Shown: positions 1 through 6,121 of the stretch, piece by piece
Layout of the letters: every line of letters begins with the position of its first letter
Position numbering within the stretch: the stretch's first letter is position 1
The notes under the pieces: model-generated
The model's input: the letters and a program-made list of their open reading frames with translations, nothing else
The model's database searches: none
Told to the model about the DNA's origin: nothing
From: Candidatus Pacebacteria bacterium CG_4_10_14_0_8_um_filter_42_14
GTDB lineage: Bacteria > Patescibacteriota > Microgenomatia > UBA1400 > PJMF01
Length of the DNA: 33,644 nt
Direction: 5' to 3'
Assembly (NCBI GenBank): GCA_002784625.1
Contig: PFLP01000002.1
Span: forward strand, 1-33,644
Program-made: the position numbers and the translations under genes

Positions 1-65
1 TTTAAGCTGAGGCAACGATACGACGTTCGAGTACTATTATTGGTGAGGCAATACGGACCTATAAC

Positions 66-92
66 AAAAAACCCCTCCGGATGGAGGGGTTT
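66..92 (-). terminator. Rho-independent terminator of the pilin pair
   Basis: A perfect 10-bp stem (69-78 with 83-92, core CCCCTCC/GGAGGGG) closes a 4-nt loop. Read on the minus strand it is followed by a run of six T (A66-A71 on the plus strand, partly inside the stem). It lies 24 nt past the stop of the pilin gene ending at 117, so it ends that transcript. It is the clearest intrinsic terminator in the window. Nothing else recognisable is seen in 1-116. Confidence 0.93.
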
Positions 93-116
93 GAAAGTCA
101 ACGCTAGTTAGCTAGA

Positions 117-539
117 TCAGCCTCCTGCGTTAATCTGCTTCAAATTACTAAACAAGTCAGTGTAGCCACTAAAACCTAAGAAGTTAACTACGATCAAGAA
201 CACCGCCCAAGCAGCAGCAAGAATAATAAGCCCAACTACAGCGGCTGTAATCTTATTTCTGGCTTCTTCAGTCTTGCCAGAGTCACCACCAGAGGTAACC
301 CATTGAATACCACCCCAGATCATGTAGATGAGAATCATTAGGGCAGCAATTAGCATGACAAAGCTTAGAATAGAGCTAATTAGGGTTCCAATATTTGCTG
401 CATAACCTTTCTGGTCTGTCATTACTACATCGCCACCCAATGTTGATAGCTCGCCCTCTGCAAAAGCAGTACCAGCAACAAAGAGTGAAGTGCTAACTAA
501 TGAAGCCTTGGCGGCTAGAGATGTGAGGGTATTTTTCAT
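117..539 (-). CDS. T4SS pilin-like protein, probable major subunit (copy 2)
   Basis: This is a 140-aa secreted pilin-domain protein. Residues 1-27 form a signal peptide ending in an AFA cleavage site. A short mature N-terminus follows, then a hydrophobic helix at about 50-76, a cytoplasmic loop with the motif WVTSGGDSGKTEEARNK (80-96), and a second helix at about 97-122. The architecture matches VirB2/TrbC-like pilins and the CPR family known as T4SS pilin. An AGGA Shine-Dalgarno lies about 9 nt before the ATG, unlike most genes here. The gene follows its near-identical neighbour (570-1025) by 30 nt and ends before a strong terminator. The loop and both helices are almost identical to those of the neighbour, so this is a recent duplication. 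Assembly into a filament is inferred from the family. Confidence 0.88.
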   Translation of the reverse strand: MKNTLTSLAAKASLVSTSLFVAGTAFAEGELSTLGGDVVMTDQKGYAANIGTLISSILSFVMLIAALMILIYMIWGGIQWVTSGGDSGKTEEARNKITAAVVGLIILAAAWAVFLIVVNFLGFSGYTDLFSNLKQINAGG

Positions 540-569
540 ACGATATTTTCCTTTCGAGTTAATTTTTAT

Positions 570-1025
570 TTACTCCATACCTCCTGGTAAACCAGGAATA
601 GGAGCACTTGTTCCTGCATTAATCTGCTTCAGATTACTGAACAAGTCTGTATATTTACTGAAGCCTAAGAAATTAATTACAATCAAGAACACAGCCCATG
701 CAGCCGCGAGAATAATAAGTCCAACTACAGCCGCAGTAATTTTATTTCTGGCTTCTTCAGTCTTACCAGAATCTCCACCAGAGGTAACCCACTGAATACC
801 ACCCCAGATCATGTAGATGAGAATCATTAGGGCAGCAATGAGCATGACAAAGGTGAGAACAGAGCTGATGAGTCCACCAATGTTTTCAGCAAAACCCTTG
901 CCTGTTTGTACTGTGCCACCAAGCTTTGATAACTCAGCAGTTCCTGCAAAGGCGGTGCCAGCGATAAATAACGATGTACTTATCAAGGATGTTTTGGCAA
1001 CCATATTTGTGAGGGTATTTTTCAT
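570..1025 (-). CDS. T4SS pilin-like protein, probable major subunit (copy 1)
   Basis: This is a 151-aa protein if started at the ATG at 1025, which aligns with the start of copy 2 (MKNTLT). An upstream in-frame ATG at 1061 would add 12 residues, but it lies upstream of the -10 box. The features are a signal peptide ending AFA, two hydrophobic helices, and the WVTSGGDSGKTEEARNK loop identical to copy 2. The C-terminus is longer and Pro/Gly-rich (APIPGLPGG). The gene has its own extended -10 promoter 10 nt before the start codon, so the pair can be expressed separately from the six upstream pilin genes. It is likely a structural subunit. The family assignment is strong; the role as major subunit is inference from duplication and separate control. 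Confidence 0.88.
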   Translation of the reverse strand: MKNTLTNMVAKTSLISTSLFIAGTAFAGTAELSKLGGTVQTGKGFAENIGGLISSVLTFVMLIAALMILIYMIWGGIQWVTSGGDSGKTEEARNKITAAVVGLIILAAAWAVFLIVINFLGFSKYTDLFSNLKQINAGTSAPIPGLPGGME

Positions 1026-1035
1026 ATTGAAAATT

Positions 1036-1044
1036 ATTGTAGCA
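1036..1044 (-). promoter_or_regulatory. Extended -10 promoter of the pilin pair
   Basis: On the minus strand this reads TGCTACAAT, a TGn-extended -10 element, ending 10 nt before the ATG at 1025. No good TTGACA-like -35 is seen at 17 nt spacing. The predicted start site gives a leader of only a few nucleotides. Confidence 0.6.
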
Positions 1045-1065
1045 TATTTAGCCCAAAGCAAGCCA

Positions 1066-1431
1066 TCATCTAAAATTAAAAGTTAAGACCTCAATTCCTA
1101 AAAATACTTGTAAGAGTGAGAAGATGGCTACCACAGATGCCAAAACAATAATGCCAATCACCGACTGAGTGATTCTGCCACGGGAAGATTCTAGCTTTCC
1201 TGTGTCTCCACCAGAGGTAACCCACTCCATTGCACCCCAAATGAGATTGATGAGGACCATAAGGGCGGCGATGGTCATGGCGATAGTCAGAACTCGACTA
1301 ACCATAACGCCGAGACCAACTTGGCTACTATTTATGTCTGCAATGGAATTTCTGCCTGGAAGTTTTTGCAAAGTTGCTTCTCCAAAGAGGTTTAAATTTG
1401 CTTGTGCTAGCTGGGTAAAATTATTAATCAT
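1066..1431 (-). CDS. T4SS pilin-like protein
   Basis: This is a 121-aa pilin-domain protein with two hydrophobic helices at about 41-65 and 90-112, around the loop EWVTSGGDTGKLESSRGRI. It has no classical cleavable signal peptide: the N-terminus (MINNFTQLAQANLNLF) is short and amphipathic. It overlaps the upstream gene by 8 nt and is the last gene of the six-gene coupled operon. Its loop keeps the SGGD-x-x-K-x-x-x-x-R signature. It is probably a minor pilin or membrane platform subunit. The exact role cannot be read from sequence. Confidence 0.83.
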   Translation of the reverse strand: MINNFTQLAQANLNLFGEATLQKLPGRNSIADINSSQVGLGVMVSRVLTIAMTIAALMVLINLIWGAMEWVTSGGDTGKLESSRGRITQSVIGIIVLASVVAIFSLLQVFLGIEVLTFNFR

Positions 1432-1867
1432 AATCGTATTCTGGTGGAGGTTGGTCTGCTGATGGTCTATAAAGTTCCGTCGCAGATGGAAACGTCAGGT
1501 TTAAAATCGTAAAGTTGGTCCCAAAAAATAACTGGCTGACGTATGCGATGATTGTAAAAGAACTGACAAGAATGAACAAGCCAATGGCTGACTGTGTTAA
1601 GCGATTCCGGGCACTTTCAATTTTGCCACTATCACCACCGGCGGTTATCCACTCAATGCCACCTTGAAGAAAGAGGATAATTACAGCTAGGCCTCCAATA
1701 GTTATTGCGGAGCGCCAGAGAACGATAAAATAGTAAGTGAAGGTGACACCGCTGGCCGCCTTTGCTGAATCATCACCAAGAATACCAATGGTTTTGTTTT
1801 GAATTTCTGCAAATACAGTTGTAATTGAGAGAAAAAAAGGCACTAGGAAAGAGAGAATTTTTTTCAT
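1424..1867 (-). CDS. T4SS pilin-like protein with acidic tail
   Basis: This is a 147-aa protein with a signal peptide (residues 1-20, ending VFA), a helix at about 49-72, the loop EWITAGGDSGKIESARNRL, and a second helix at about 92-114. The C-terminus is an unusual Pro/acidic tail (PPPEYDYD) absent from the paralogues. It overlaps the upstream gene by 4 nt and the downstream gene by 8 nt, so translation is likely coupled. The AGGD signature and basic loop match the T4SS pilin family. The tail could be a contact point for a partner, which is inference. Confidence 0.83.
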   Translation of the reverse strand: MKKILSFLVPFFLSITTVFAEIQNKTIGILGDDSAKAASGVTFTYYFIVLWRSAITIGGLAVIILFLQGGIEWITAGGDSGKIESARNRLTQSAIGLFILVSSFTIIAYVSQLFFGTNFTILNLTFPSATELYRPSADQPPPEYDYD

Positions 1868-2238
1868 GATGTTGGAACCAGCTCTATTAACATTTTCGCA
1901 GGATTTAGGATATCAATACCAACTATTGTACCAATAATACCAACAATCCCATACGCTGCAACAATAATGACTAAGCCAATCGCTGACTGCATCATGCGAT
2001 TTCGAGCTGTCTCAATTTTGCCACTCTCTCCGCCAGCAGTAATCCAGCTGAAAGCGCCAAGGATAAAGTTGACTATGAAGAAAATTGATCCAAGAACTGT
2101 GAGAATACCGAGCAGATTCGAGAAAAACTTTTCAAGGATTGTGAAGGCATTTGTAGAAGTAGCTGCGTCCTTTGTGTAGACGTTATCAACTGGTGCTTTG
2201 AAACTACCAAATTGCGCTAATTGTGAAGGAAGTTGCAT
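1864..2238 (-). CDS. T4SS pilin-like protein
   Basis: This is a 124-aa pilin-domain protein. After a polar N-terminus with no obvious cleavable signal come helix 1 (about 41-65), the loop SWITAGGESGKIETARNRM, and helix 2 (about 88-108). Glu replaces Asp in the AGGD/SGGD motif. The gene starts 26 nt after the stop of the preceding gene and overlaps the next by 4 nt. It is an operon member and a likely minor subunit of the same machine. Confidence 0.82.
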   Translation of the reverse strand: MQLPSQLAQFGSFKAPVDNVYTKDAATSTNAFTILEKFFSNLLGILTVLGSIFFIVNFILGAFSWITAGGESGKIETARNRMMQSAIGLVIIVAAYGIVGIIGTIVGIDILNPAKMLIELVPTS

Positions 2239-2264
2239 AAGTTTCTAATAGTATACATTGCCTG

Positions 2265-2882
2265 CTACGGCGCGACCACTGCGCTATCAAGGGCGGTGAT
2301 GAGTTGTGGATTCAAAATATATGCAGCGTTGCCAAAGAAAATCAGGCCAATGATGCCAGCGATGGCAAAGGCGCCGACAATGAGACTGAGGCCGACGGCA
2401 GACATAGTAAGTTTTTCTTTTACAGCGGTGAGGCCGTCATCGCTATCTGGTTTGGTAATATAAATGAAGGCTGCGGAAATAACATTAAACATCACCCAAA
2501 GACCGGCGATGATGGAGCCAAATTGGAGAACGCGGGAGAGGAAGAGGATGAGGCCGATACCCATTCCTGAGTTATCCGAACTAGCAATTAAAGCAAAAAG
2601 GTTGAGCTTTAATATTGAGTTGGGTGGCTTTACAGCACCAAGAACAGCCACACCCTCACCTCCACCGCACGATACTCGCCTTGCAGAAATCATCCCATAG
2701 GGGGGAGGATAGCTTGTAAACTCACACAATTTCCCATTAACGCATTGACCATCACTTTCACAGCCGTCGATTTTTATTGGACCAGTTTCTGCAGATGAGT
2801 TAGTTGGTAGTAATAAAGCTAAACAACTTAATAAAGTAACGAAGAGCAAGATTGAGAATTTTCCACCTATTTTCTTTTTCAT
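2265..2882 (-). CDS. Secreted Cys-containing T4SS pilin-domain protein
   Basis: This 205-aa protein is the largest of the tandem array. Residues 1-31 look like a signal peptide (SSA). An extracytoplasmic segment with four cysteines follows (CESDGQC, KLCEF, RVSCGGG), suggesting two disulfides. Then come a hydrophobic helix (about 111-140), a diverged loop (YITKPDSDDGLTAVKEKL) and a final helix pair. The loop has lost the canonical SGGD but keeps the acidic/basic pattern and length. It overlaps the upstream gene by 4 nt. The extra Cys-rich region makes it intermediate between the small pilins and the two large pilin-domain proteins at 7644-10573. Confidence 0.8.
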   Translation of the reverse strand: MKKKIGGKFSILLFVTLLSCLALLLPTNSSAETGPIKIDGCESDGQCVNGKLCEFTSYPPPYGMISARRVSCGGGEGVAVLGAVKPPNSILKLNLFALIASSDNSGMGIGLILFLSRVLQFGSIIAGLWVMFNVISAAFIYITKPDSDDGLTAVKEKLTMSAVGLSLIVGAFAIAGIIGLIFFGNAAYILNPQLITALDSAVVAP

Positions 2883-3256
2883 AAACTGCCTATCGTCGGA
2901 TTCAAAATAAAAGTAGCACTGCCAAAAAAGATTAAACCAAAGATGGCAGTGATTGTGTATGCAGTCACCAATAGAATTAGGCCAATGACGCTGTTTGTCA
3001 TCATCTTGCTGACTTTTTCATTAGCGCTGGCGTCACCGTTTCCAGAGATATAAATATAAGCAGCTAAGAAAATGTTGATCACCACCCAAAGGGAGCCGAC
3101 CACCATCAACAACTTTATGATCGTAGAAACAAAAACTAAAATGCCTATATCTCCACCTGTGGCATTGAAATTATCTACTGGAGCGGGCTTATCTATAGTG
3201 CCAATTCCTAAAGGATCGGAGGTAGTTGCTGCCGCTAACAAATTAAAAATACCCAT
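2879..3256 (-). CDS. T4SS pilin-like protein, diverged loop
   Basis: This 125-aa protein has a short N-terminus rich in small residues, a hydrophobic helix at about 45-72, the loop YISGNGDASANEKVSKMM, and a C-terminal helix at about 88-112. The ending FGSATFILNP closely resembles that of the adjacent 205-aa protein (FGNAAYILNP), so the two are sister paralogues. The gene starts 2 nt after its upstream neighbour stops and overlaps the downstream one by 4 nt. It is an operon member and likely minor subunit. Confidence 0.82.
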   Translation of the reverse strand: MGIFNLLAAATTSDPLGIGTIDKPAPVDNFNATGGDIGILVFVSTIIKLLMVVGSLWVVINIFLAAYIYISGNGDASANEKVSKMMTNSVIGLILLVTAYTITAIFGLIFFGSATFILNPTIGSL

Positions 3257-3258
3257 AT

Positions 3259-3618
3259 TTATAACCCCATGTTTACTCCAGTGAGGAGCTGAACAATTTG
3301 TACGATCCAGTATGCACTAAAAAGCAGGACGAAGCCAATGACTGCGGTAGTCGCCATTTTTTGTGCTTGTTCCATACCTTTTTTGCCCTGAGAAACAAAT
3401 AAAAATCCTGCATAAAATGCATAAAGGAAAAGCAAAACCCCTGCGAGCACAAACAAATTTCTGACGATTAGATTAACAAGAAAAGCTGGTTCACTATAGA
3501 CGCTTTTAATGGTTGTATTGTTGGAAAGTGTTAAGCATTCTCCCAGATCAATACTGGCTTCTTCACCCGCATCGCAGGCAGCGCGAACTTGTTTGATCAA
3601 TGAGAACGAAGAGATCAT
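3259..3618 (-). CDS. T4SS pilin-like protein, first gene of pilin operon
   Basis: This is a 119-aa protein with two N-terminal-region cysteines (CDAGEEASIDLGEC) and helices at about 50-74 and 90-112 around the loop FVSQGKKGMEQAQKMAT. The C-terminal helix (LLFSAYWIVQIVQLLTGV) resembles that of the large protein at 7644-9275 (FVSYWIMQIVEVIFGI), so they may be partners or relatives. It is the first gene of the six-gene operon. A TATAAT box ends 7 nt before the ATG, so the mRNA is probably leaderless. Confidence 0.82.
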   Translation of the reverse strand: MISSFSLIKQVRAACDAGEEASIDLGECLTLSNNTTIKSVYSEPAFLVNLIVRNLFVLAGVLLFLYAFYAGFLFVSQGKKGMEQAQKMATTAVIGFVLLFSAYWIVQIVQLLTGVNMGL

Positions 3619-3623
3619 AAGTG

Positions 3624-3632
3624 GTATTATAC
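3624..3632. promoter_or_regulatory. Near-symmetric bidirectional -10 between pilin and sigma-factor operons
   Basis: GTATTATAC is palindromic apart from its central base. On the minus strand TATAAT (3631-3626) lies 7 nt before the pilin ATG at 3618. On the plus strand TATTAT (3625-3630), preceded by TGG, lies 11 nt before the sigma-factor ATG at 3642. The same few base pairs therefore appear to serve both directions. No convincing -35 hexamer is seen on either side. Confidence 0.6.
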
Positions 3633-3641
3633 GACAATTAC

Positions 3642-4175
3642 ATGACAGACGAGAAGCGACTCATCAGCGAACTTAAACAAGGCAAGCCAAAGGCGGTCCG
3701 CAAGTGGTTCAAAACATATCATGATCGATTGTTGCGATTGGTTTTGCAACGCATATCTCAAGAAAAAGACGCTGAAGAACTAGTCCAGGAAACATTTCTT
3801 AATGCTCTAAAACAAATTCCTCTGTTTAGGGGAGACTCAAGTCTTTGGACTTGGATGGTATCAATAGCTCGTCATGAAATAGCAGATTTCTATCGAAAAA
3901 AATATGCCAAGCGGGCACTTCGCACCGTACCGCTTGGTGATTTGGTCATTGCTACAAAAATTTATGATTCATCTGAAGTTTCAGAGATTGTGATGCGTTG
4001 TTTGGGCGATATGAAAGCTGAATCTGTTGAACTTCTGAAGCTCAAATATATAGATCGCAAAAAAATCTTTGATATAGCCGAAGATCTTGATCGGAGTGTC
4101 AAATCAATTGAGTCAGAACTCTTTAGAGCTCGGAATGAATTTCGCGCTCTTTATCTAGCTTATGAAAACGAATAA
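3642..4175 (+). CDS. ECF-type RNA polymerase sigma factor
   Basis: This is a 177-aa protein started at ATG 3642; an upstream in-frame GTG at 3621 lies inside the -10 box and is rejected. Region 2 lies at about residues 5-75, with the ECF-typical stretch ELVQETFLNAL followed by FRGDSSLWTWMVSIARHEIADFYRKK (core-binding and -10 recognition). Region 4 lies at about 110-170, with a helix-turn-helix containing IAEDLDRSVKSIESELFRAR. The size and two-domain layout fit sigma-70 group 4. It redirects RNA polymerase to specific promoters. It is divergent from the pilin operon and overlaps a small membrane-protein gene by 14 nt, a common place for an anti-sigma factor. The target genes are unknown. Confidence 0.88.
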   Translation: MTDEKRLISELKQGKPKAVRKWFKTYHDRLLRLVLQRISQEKDAEELVQETFLNALKQIPLFRGDSSLWTWMVSIARHEIADFYRKKYAKRALRTVPLGDLVIATKIYDSSEVSEIVMRCLGDMKAESVELLKLKYIDRKKIFDIAEDLDRSVKSIESELFRARNEFRALYLAYENE

Positions 4176-4368
4176 TTTTCTTAAAAAACTTGAAGAAGAA
4201 GCTGCTTTGCAGGCCAAGCTATCGACCACGAGAATATTCCCGAGAGAACTCGACGCTCTTACCTCATTTATTGGTAGAAATTCATGGCAATTTGTTTTGG
4301 TTTTATCAGGATTAACTGCTTTGTTAATAGAGCTTCTAGGTTTTCTAGTAAGAACTGGGCCCAAGTGA
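4162..4368 (+). CDS. Small single-pass membrane protein, candidate anti-sigma factor
   Basis: This is a 68-aa protein with a charged amphipathic N-terminal half (NNFLKKLEEEAALQAKL) and one transmembrane helix at about 42-63. It overlaps the sigma-factor gene by 14 nt and the next gene by 4 nt (GTGA), so it is translated from the same message. A cytoplasmic helix plus one membrane span next to an ECF sigma gene fits a minimal membrane-tethered anti-sigma factor. No anti-sigma family motif such as a zinc-binding HxxxCxxC is present, so this role is only contextual. Confidence 0.65.
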   Translation: MKTNNFLKKLEEEAALQAKLSTTRIFPRELDALTSFIGRNSWQFVLVLSGLTALLIELLGFLVRTGPK

Positions 4369-4700
4369 AGAAAGATCAGCTTTTCTCATTTCTCTATGCG
4401 CTCGGAAAAATTACCCTGGGTTTACTTCTACATCCTTATCAAACCATGCAGTCGCTGATTCGTGAAAGAGCTTTTATCTGGATGGCGTTACTGCCAAGTG
4501 CGGTTTTTGTGGGAGCAAAAATAATTTGGTTTTTCGTTCTAGTTCCTATGGTCCGCTTCGCTTTTTCCTGTTCAGTTTCAAGTTTCTTTGGTTGCGAACT
4601 AATTCCATTTTTCGCCAACTGGTTAGTTTTATTTTGTATTTATTGGCAAGTGATGCTTTTGTATTTGCTTTTGAGGTTTAGTTTGGCTTTTAGAGACTAG
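4365..4700 (+). CDS. Small polytopic membrane protein in the sigma-factor operon
   Basis: The GTG at 4365 overlaps the TGA of the upstream gene (GTGA) and gives 111 aa. An in-frame ATG at 4284 inside the upstream gene would add 27 implausible residues. The protein has a soluble N-terminus with the segment HPYQTMQSLIRERAF and about three hydrophobic helices (near 34-55, 60-75, 80-105). No family is recognised; the layout is loosely like Yip1/YesK-type small membrane proteins. The position suggests a role with the sigma factor and its putative membrane regulator. Confidence 0.6.
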   Translation: MKKDQLFSFLYALGKITLGLLLHPYQTMQSLIRERAFIWMALLPSAVFVGAKIIWFFVLVPMVRFAFSCSVSSFFGCELIPFFANWLVLFCIYWQVMLLYLLLRFSLAFRD

Positions 4701-4741
4701 AGAAAGCGCGACTTTGGTACTTACCTTTTTTCATATCAGAA

Positions 4742-4764
4742 CTAAAAGTTAGTTTTAGACTAAC
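4742..4764. repeat. Overlapping inverted repeats in the 4701-5056 intergenic region
   Basis: Two mutually exclusive hairpins share bases. CTAAAA (4742-4747) pairs with TTTTAG (4753-4758) around GTTAG. GTTAGT (4748-4753) pairs with ACTAAC (4759-4764) around TTTAG. The element lies 42 nt after the sigma-factor operon. No T-run follows, so it is not a standard terminator. The rest of the 356-nt gap up to the isomerase gene holds no gene I can support and no recognised riboswitch. Confidence 0.4.
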
Positions 4765-5056
4765 CTCTGGTTCAGATACACTCATTATTTGAGATTTTGT
4801 CAAGCAGTCTAGCGTGATTTGATGGGGAAGTTGCGACTAATATATATCAGCTTCACTGCAGAGTTTCTGGAATTGCGTGTTTCAGATGAAAAAATCGACT
4901 AAGTTAGTGTGCCAAACATTGAAAGCGCCAGACAAAGTAGAGAAAGAGCGGGGTTCTTGAGAATGCATTGGGGAAATGGATGTGGTCCAATTGCAGTGTT
5001 ACAAAAATTGAACGAGATGGTTCCTCCGGGAGCGATAAAAGCTGGAAATAGACAAC

Positions 5057-5623
5057 ATGAAAAACACAGAACGAACAAAAATCAAGAACATTGATCGAGT
5101 TATTCTGGTTAACGACCAGGACGAAGTTATTGGTCAGATGGATAAAATCGAGGCTCATCGTGGAAAAGGGAAGCTACACAGAGCCATTTCAGTTTTTTTA
5201 TTTAGAAAGATTGCTAACGAAACACAGCTACTTATTCAACAGAGAAGTGCCAAAAAAATAGTCGGTGCTCATCAGTGGGCCAATACTGTTTGTGGCAATG
5301 TCCGCCCCAATGAAACATATGAAGAGTGTGCGAGAAGAAGATTGGAGGAAGAGCTCGGAATTATTGATCCGCAGCTAATTCTTGCTCCAGCTAAAAAATT
5401 CCAATATCAGGTGAAGTGTAACGATGAATTTAGTGAAAATGAAATTGATCAGGTGTTTACAGGTTGGTTCGATGGGGAACTAAATATAAATCCGGATGAA
5501 GTTCAAAAAATCGATTGGGTTAACTGGCGGTCTTTACAAAATGGCAACCACAAAGACCTCGATTATAATTGGGCGCCGTGGTTTGAGATAATGCTAGAGT
5601 TTGCCAGAGAAATTTATGAATAA
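5057..5623 (+). CDS. idi: Isopentenyl-diphosphate delta-isomerase, type 1
   Basis: This is a 188-aa Nudix-fold enzyme that interconverts isopentenyl and dimethylallyl diphosphate in the cytoplasm. Visible hallmarks are LHRAISVFLF (metal-binding His), the catalytic Cys79 in NTVCGN, the modified Nudix segment NETYEECARRRLEEELGI, and the acidic catalytic pair region ENEIDQVF. Length and motif order match type 1 Idi; the usual His after CG is Asn (CGN). The ATG at 5057 is chosen because conserved sequence starts shortly after it (VILVNDQDEVIG). It heads a four-gene isoprenoid cluster, and its stop overlaps the next gene by 8 nt. Some related Nudix proteins lack isomerase activity, but Cys79 and the Glu residues support the isomerase call. 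Confidence 0.88.
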   Translation: MKNTERTKIKNIDRVILVNDQDEVIGQMDKIEAHRGKGKLHRAISVFLFRKIANETQLLIQQRSAKKIVGAHQWANTVCGNVRPNETYEECARRRLEEELGIIDPQLILAPAKKFQYQVKCNDEFSENEIDQVFTGWFDGELNINPDEVQKIDWVNWRSLQNGNHKDLDYNWAPWFEIMLEFAREIYE

Positions 5624-6116
5624 AGAAAAAGAGCCATCTATAAGATTCGGAGCAATAGCGGTTGTTATTGGTCCTGATGGTCAGTTTGTCTTTTTTGATT
5701 CTCATGCAGAAAATGGAAATAAGTTGGACTGGGACGGAGAAAAATATAGACCAGTCAATGACAATTTAGAAATGGTTTCAGGTGCAAATAATGATTCATT
5801 GTTTGCTCAAGACGACGCAATTATAACGTTGCTAAGAGAGGTAAAAGAAGAAAGAGGTATAGAAATTAATAGAGATCAAATTTCATCAAGAATTGGCTGG
5901 ATTTCAGCTCATCAGCAAAGAGGTGATGAAGTACTAGCTTTTAACACCTCTGTTCATATTCTACGAGTAACCCAAGAACAATTAGATAGAATCTCACAAA
6001 ATGGTTCAGAAATTATCTCAATGTCAAAAGAGGAAGCCTTGATTGCTTTAGAAAACAACAAATCTGCTTTCCGCCCATCCGTCAGGGAAGCAATAAAATT
6101 AGTATTACAAAATTAA
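5616..6116 (+). CDS. Nudix hydrolase of unknown substrate
   Basis: This is a 166-aa protein from ATG 5616, overlapping idi by 8 nt; the ATG at 5601 is possible but deeper in the overlap. The Nudix signature core LLREVKEERGI is clear. The first half is degenerate: the expected Gly and first Glu are replaced by acidic residues. The two catalytic Glu pairs in REVKEE remain, so hydrolase activity is plausible. It lies between idi and isopentenyl phosphate kinase. Certain plant Nudix enzymes dephosphorylate isopentenyl diphosphate to the monophosphate that this kinase uses, so a similar role is possible here. House-cleaning nucleotide hydrolysis is the alternative. Confidence 0.72.
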   Translation: MNKEKEPSIRFGAIAVVIGPDGQFVFFDSHAENGNKLDWDGEKYRPVNDNLEMVSGANNDSLFAQDDAIITLLREVKEERGIEINRDQISSRIGWISAHQQRGDEVLAFNTSVHILRVTQEQLDRISQNGSEIISMSKEEALIALENNKSAFRPSVREAIKLVLQN

Positions 6117-6121
6117 AATTT

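Noticed and set aside
490-1462. Plus-strand open frames opposite the pilin genes
   Set aside because: They mirror the coding pattern of the minus-strand pilins, lack initiation signals, and encode no recognisable protein.
4909-5094. Open frame of 61 codons starting with GTG upstream of idi
   Set aside because: It overlaps the idi start in another frame, has no promoter or ribosome site, and its sequence matches no pattern I know. It may be a leader but cannot be supported.
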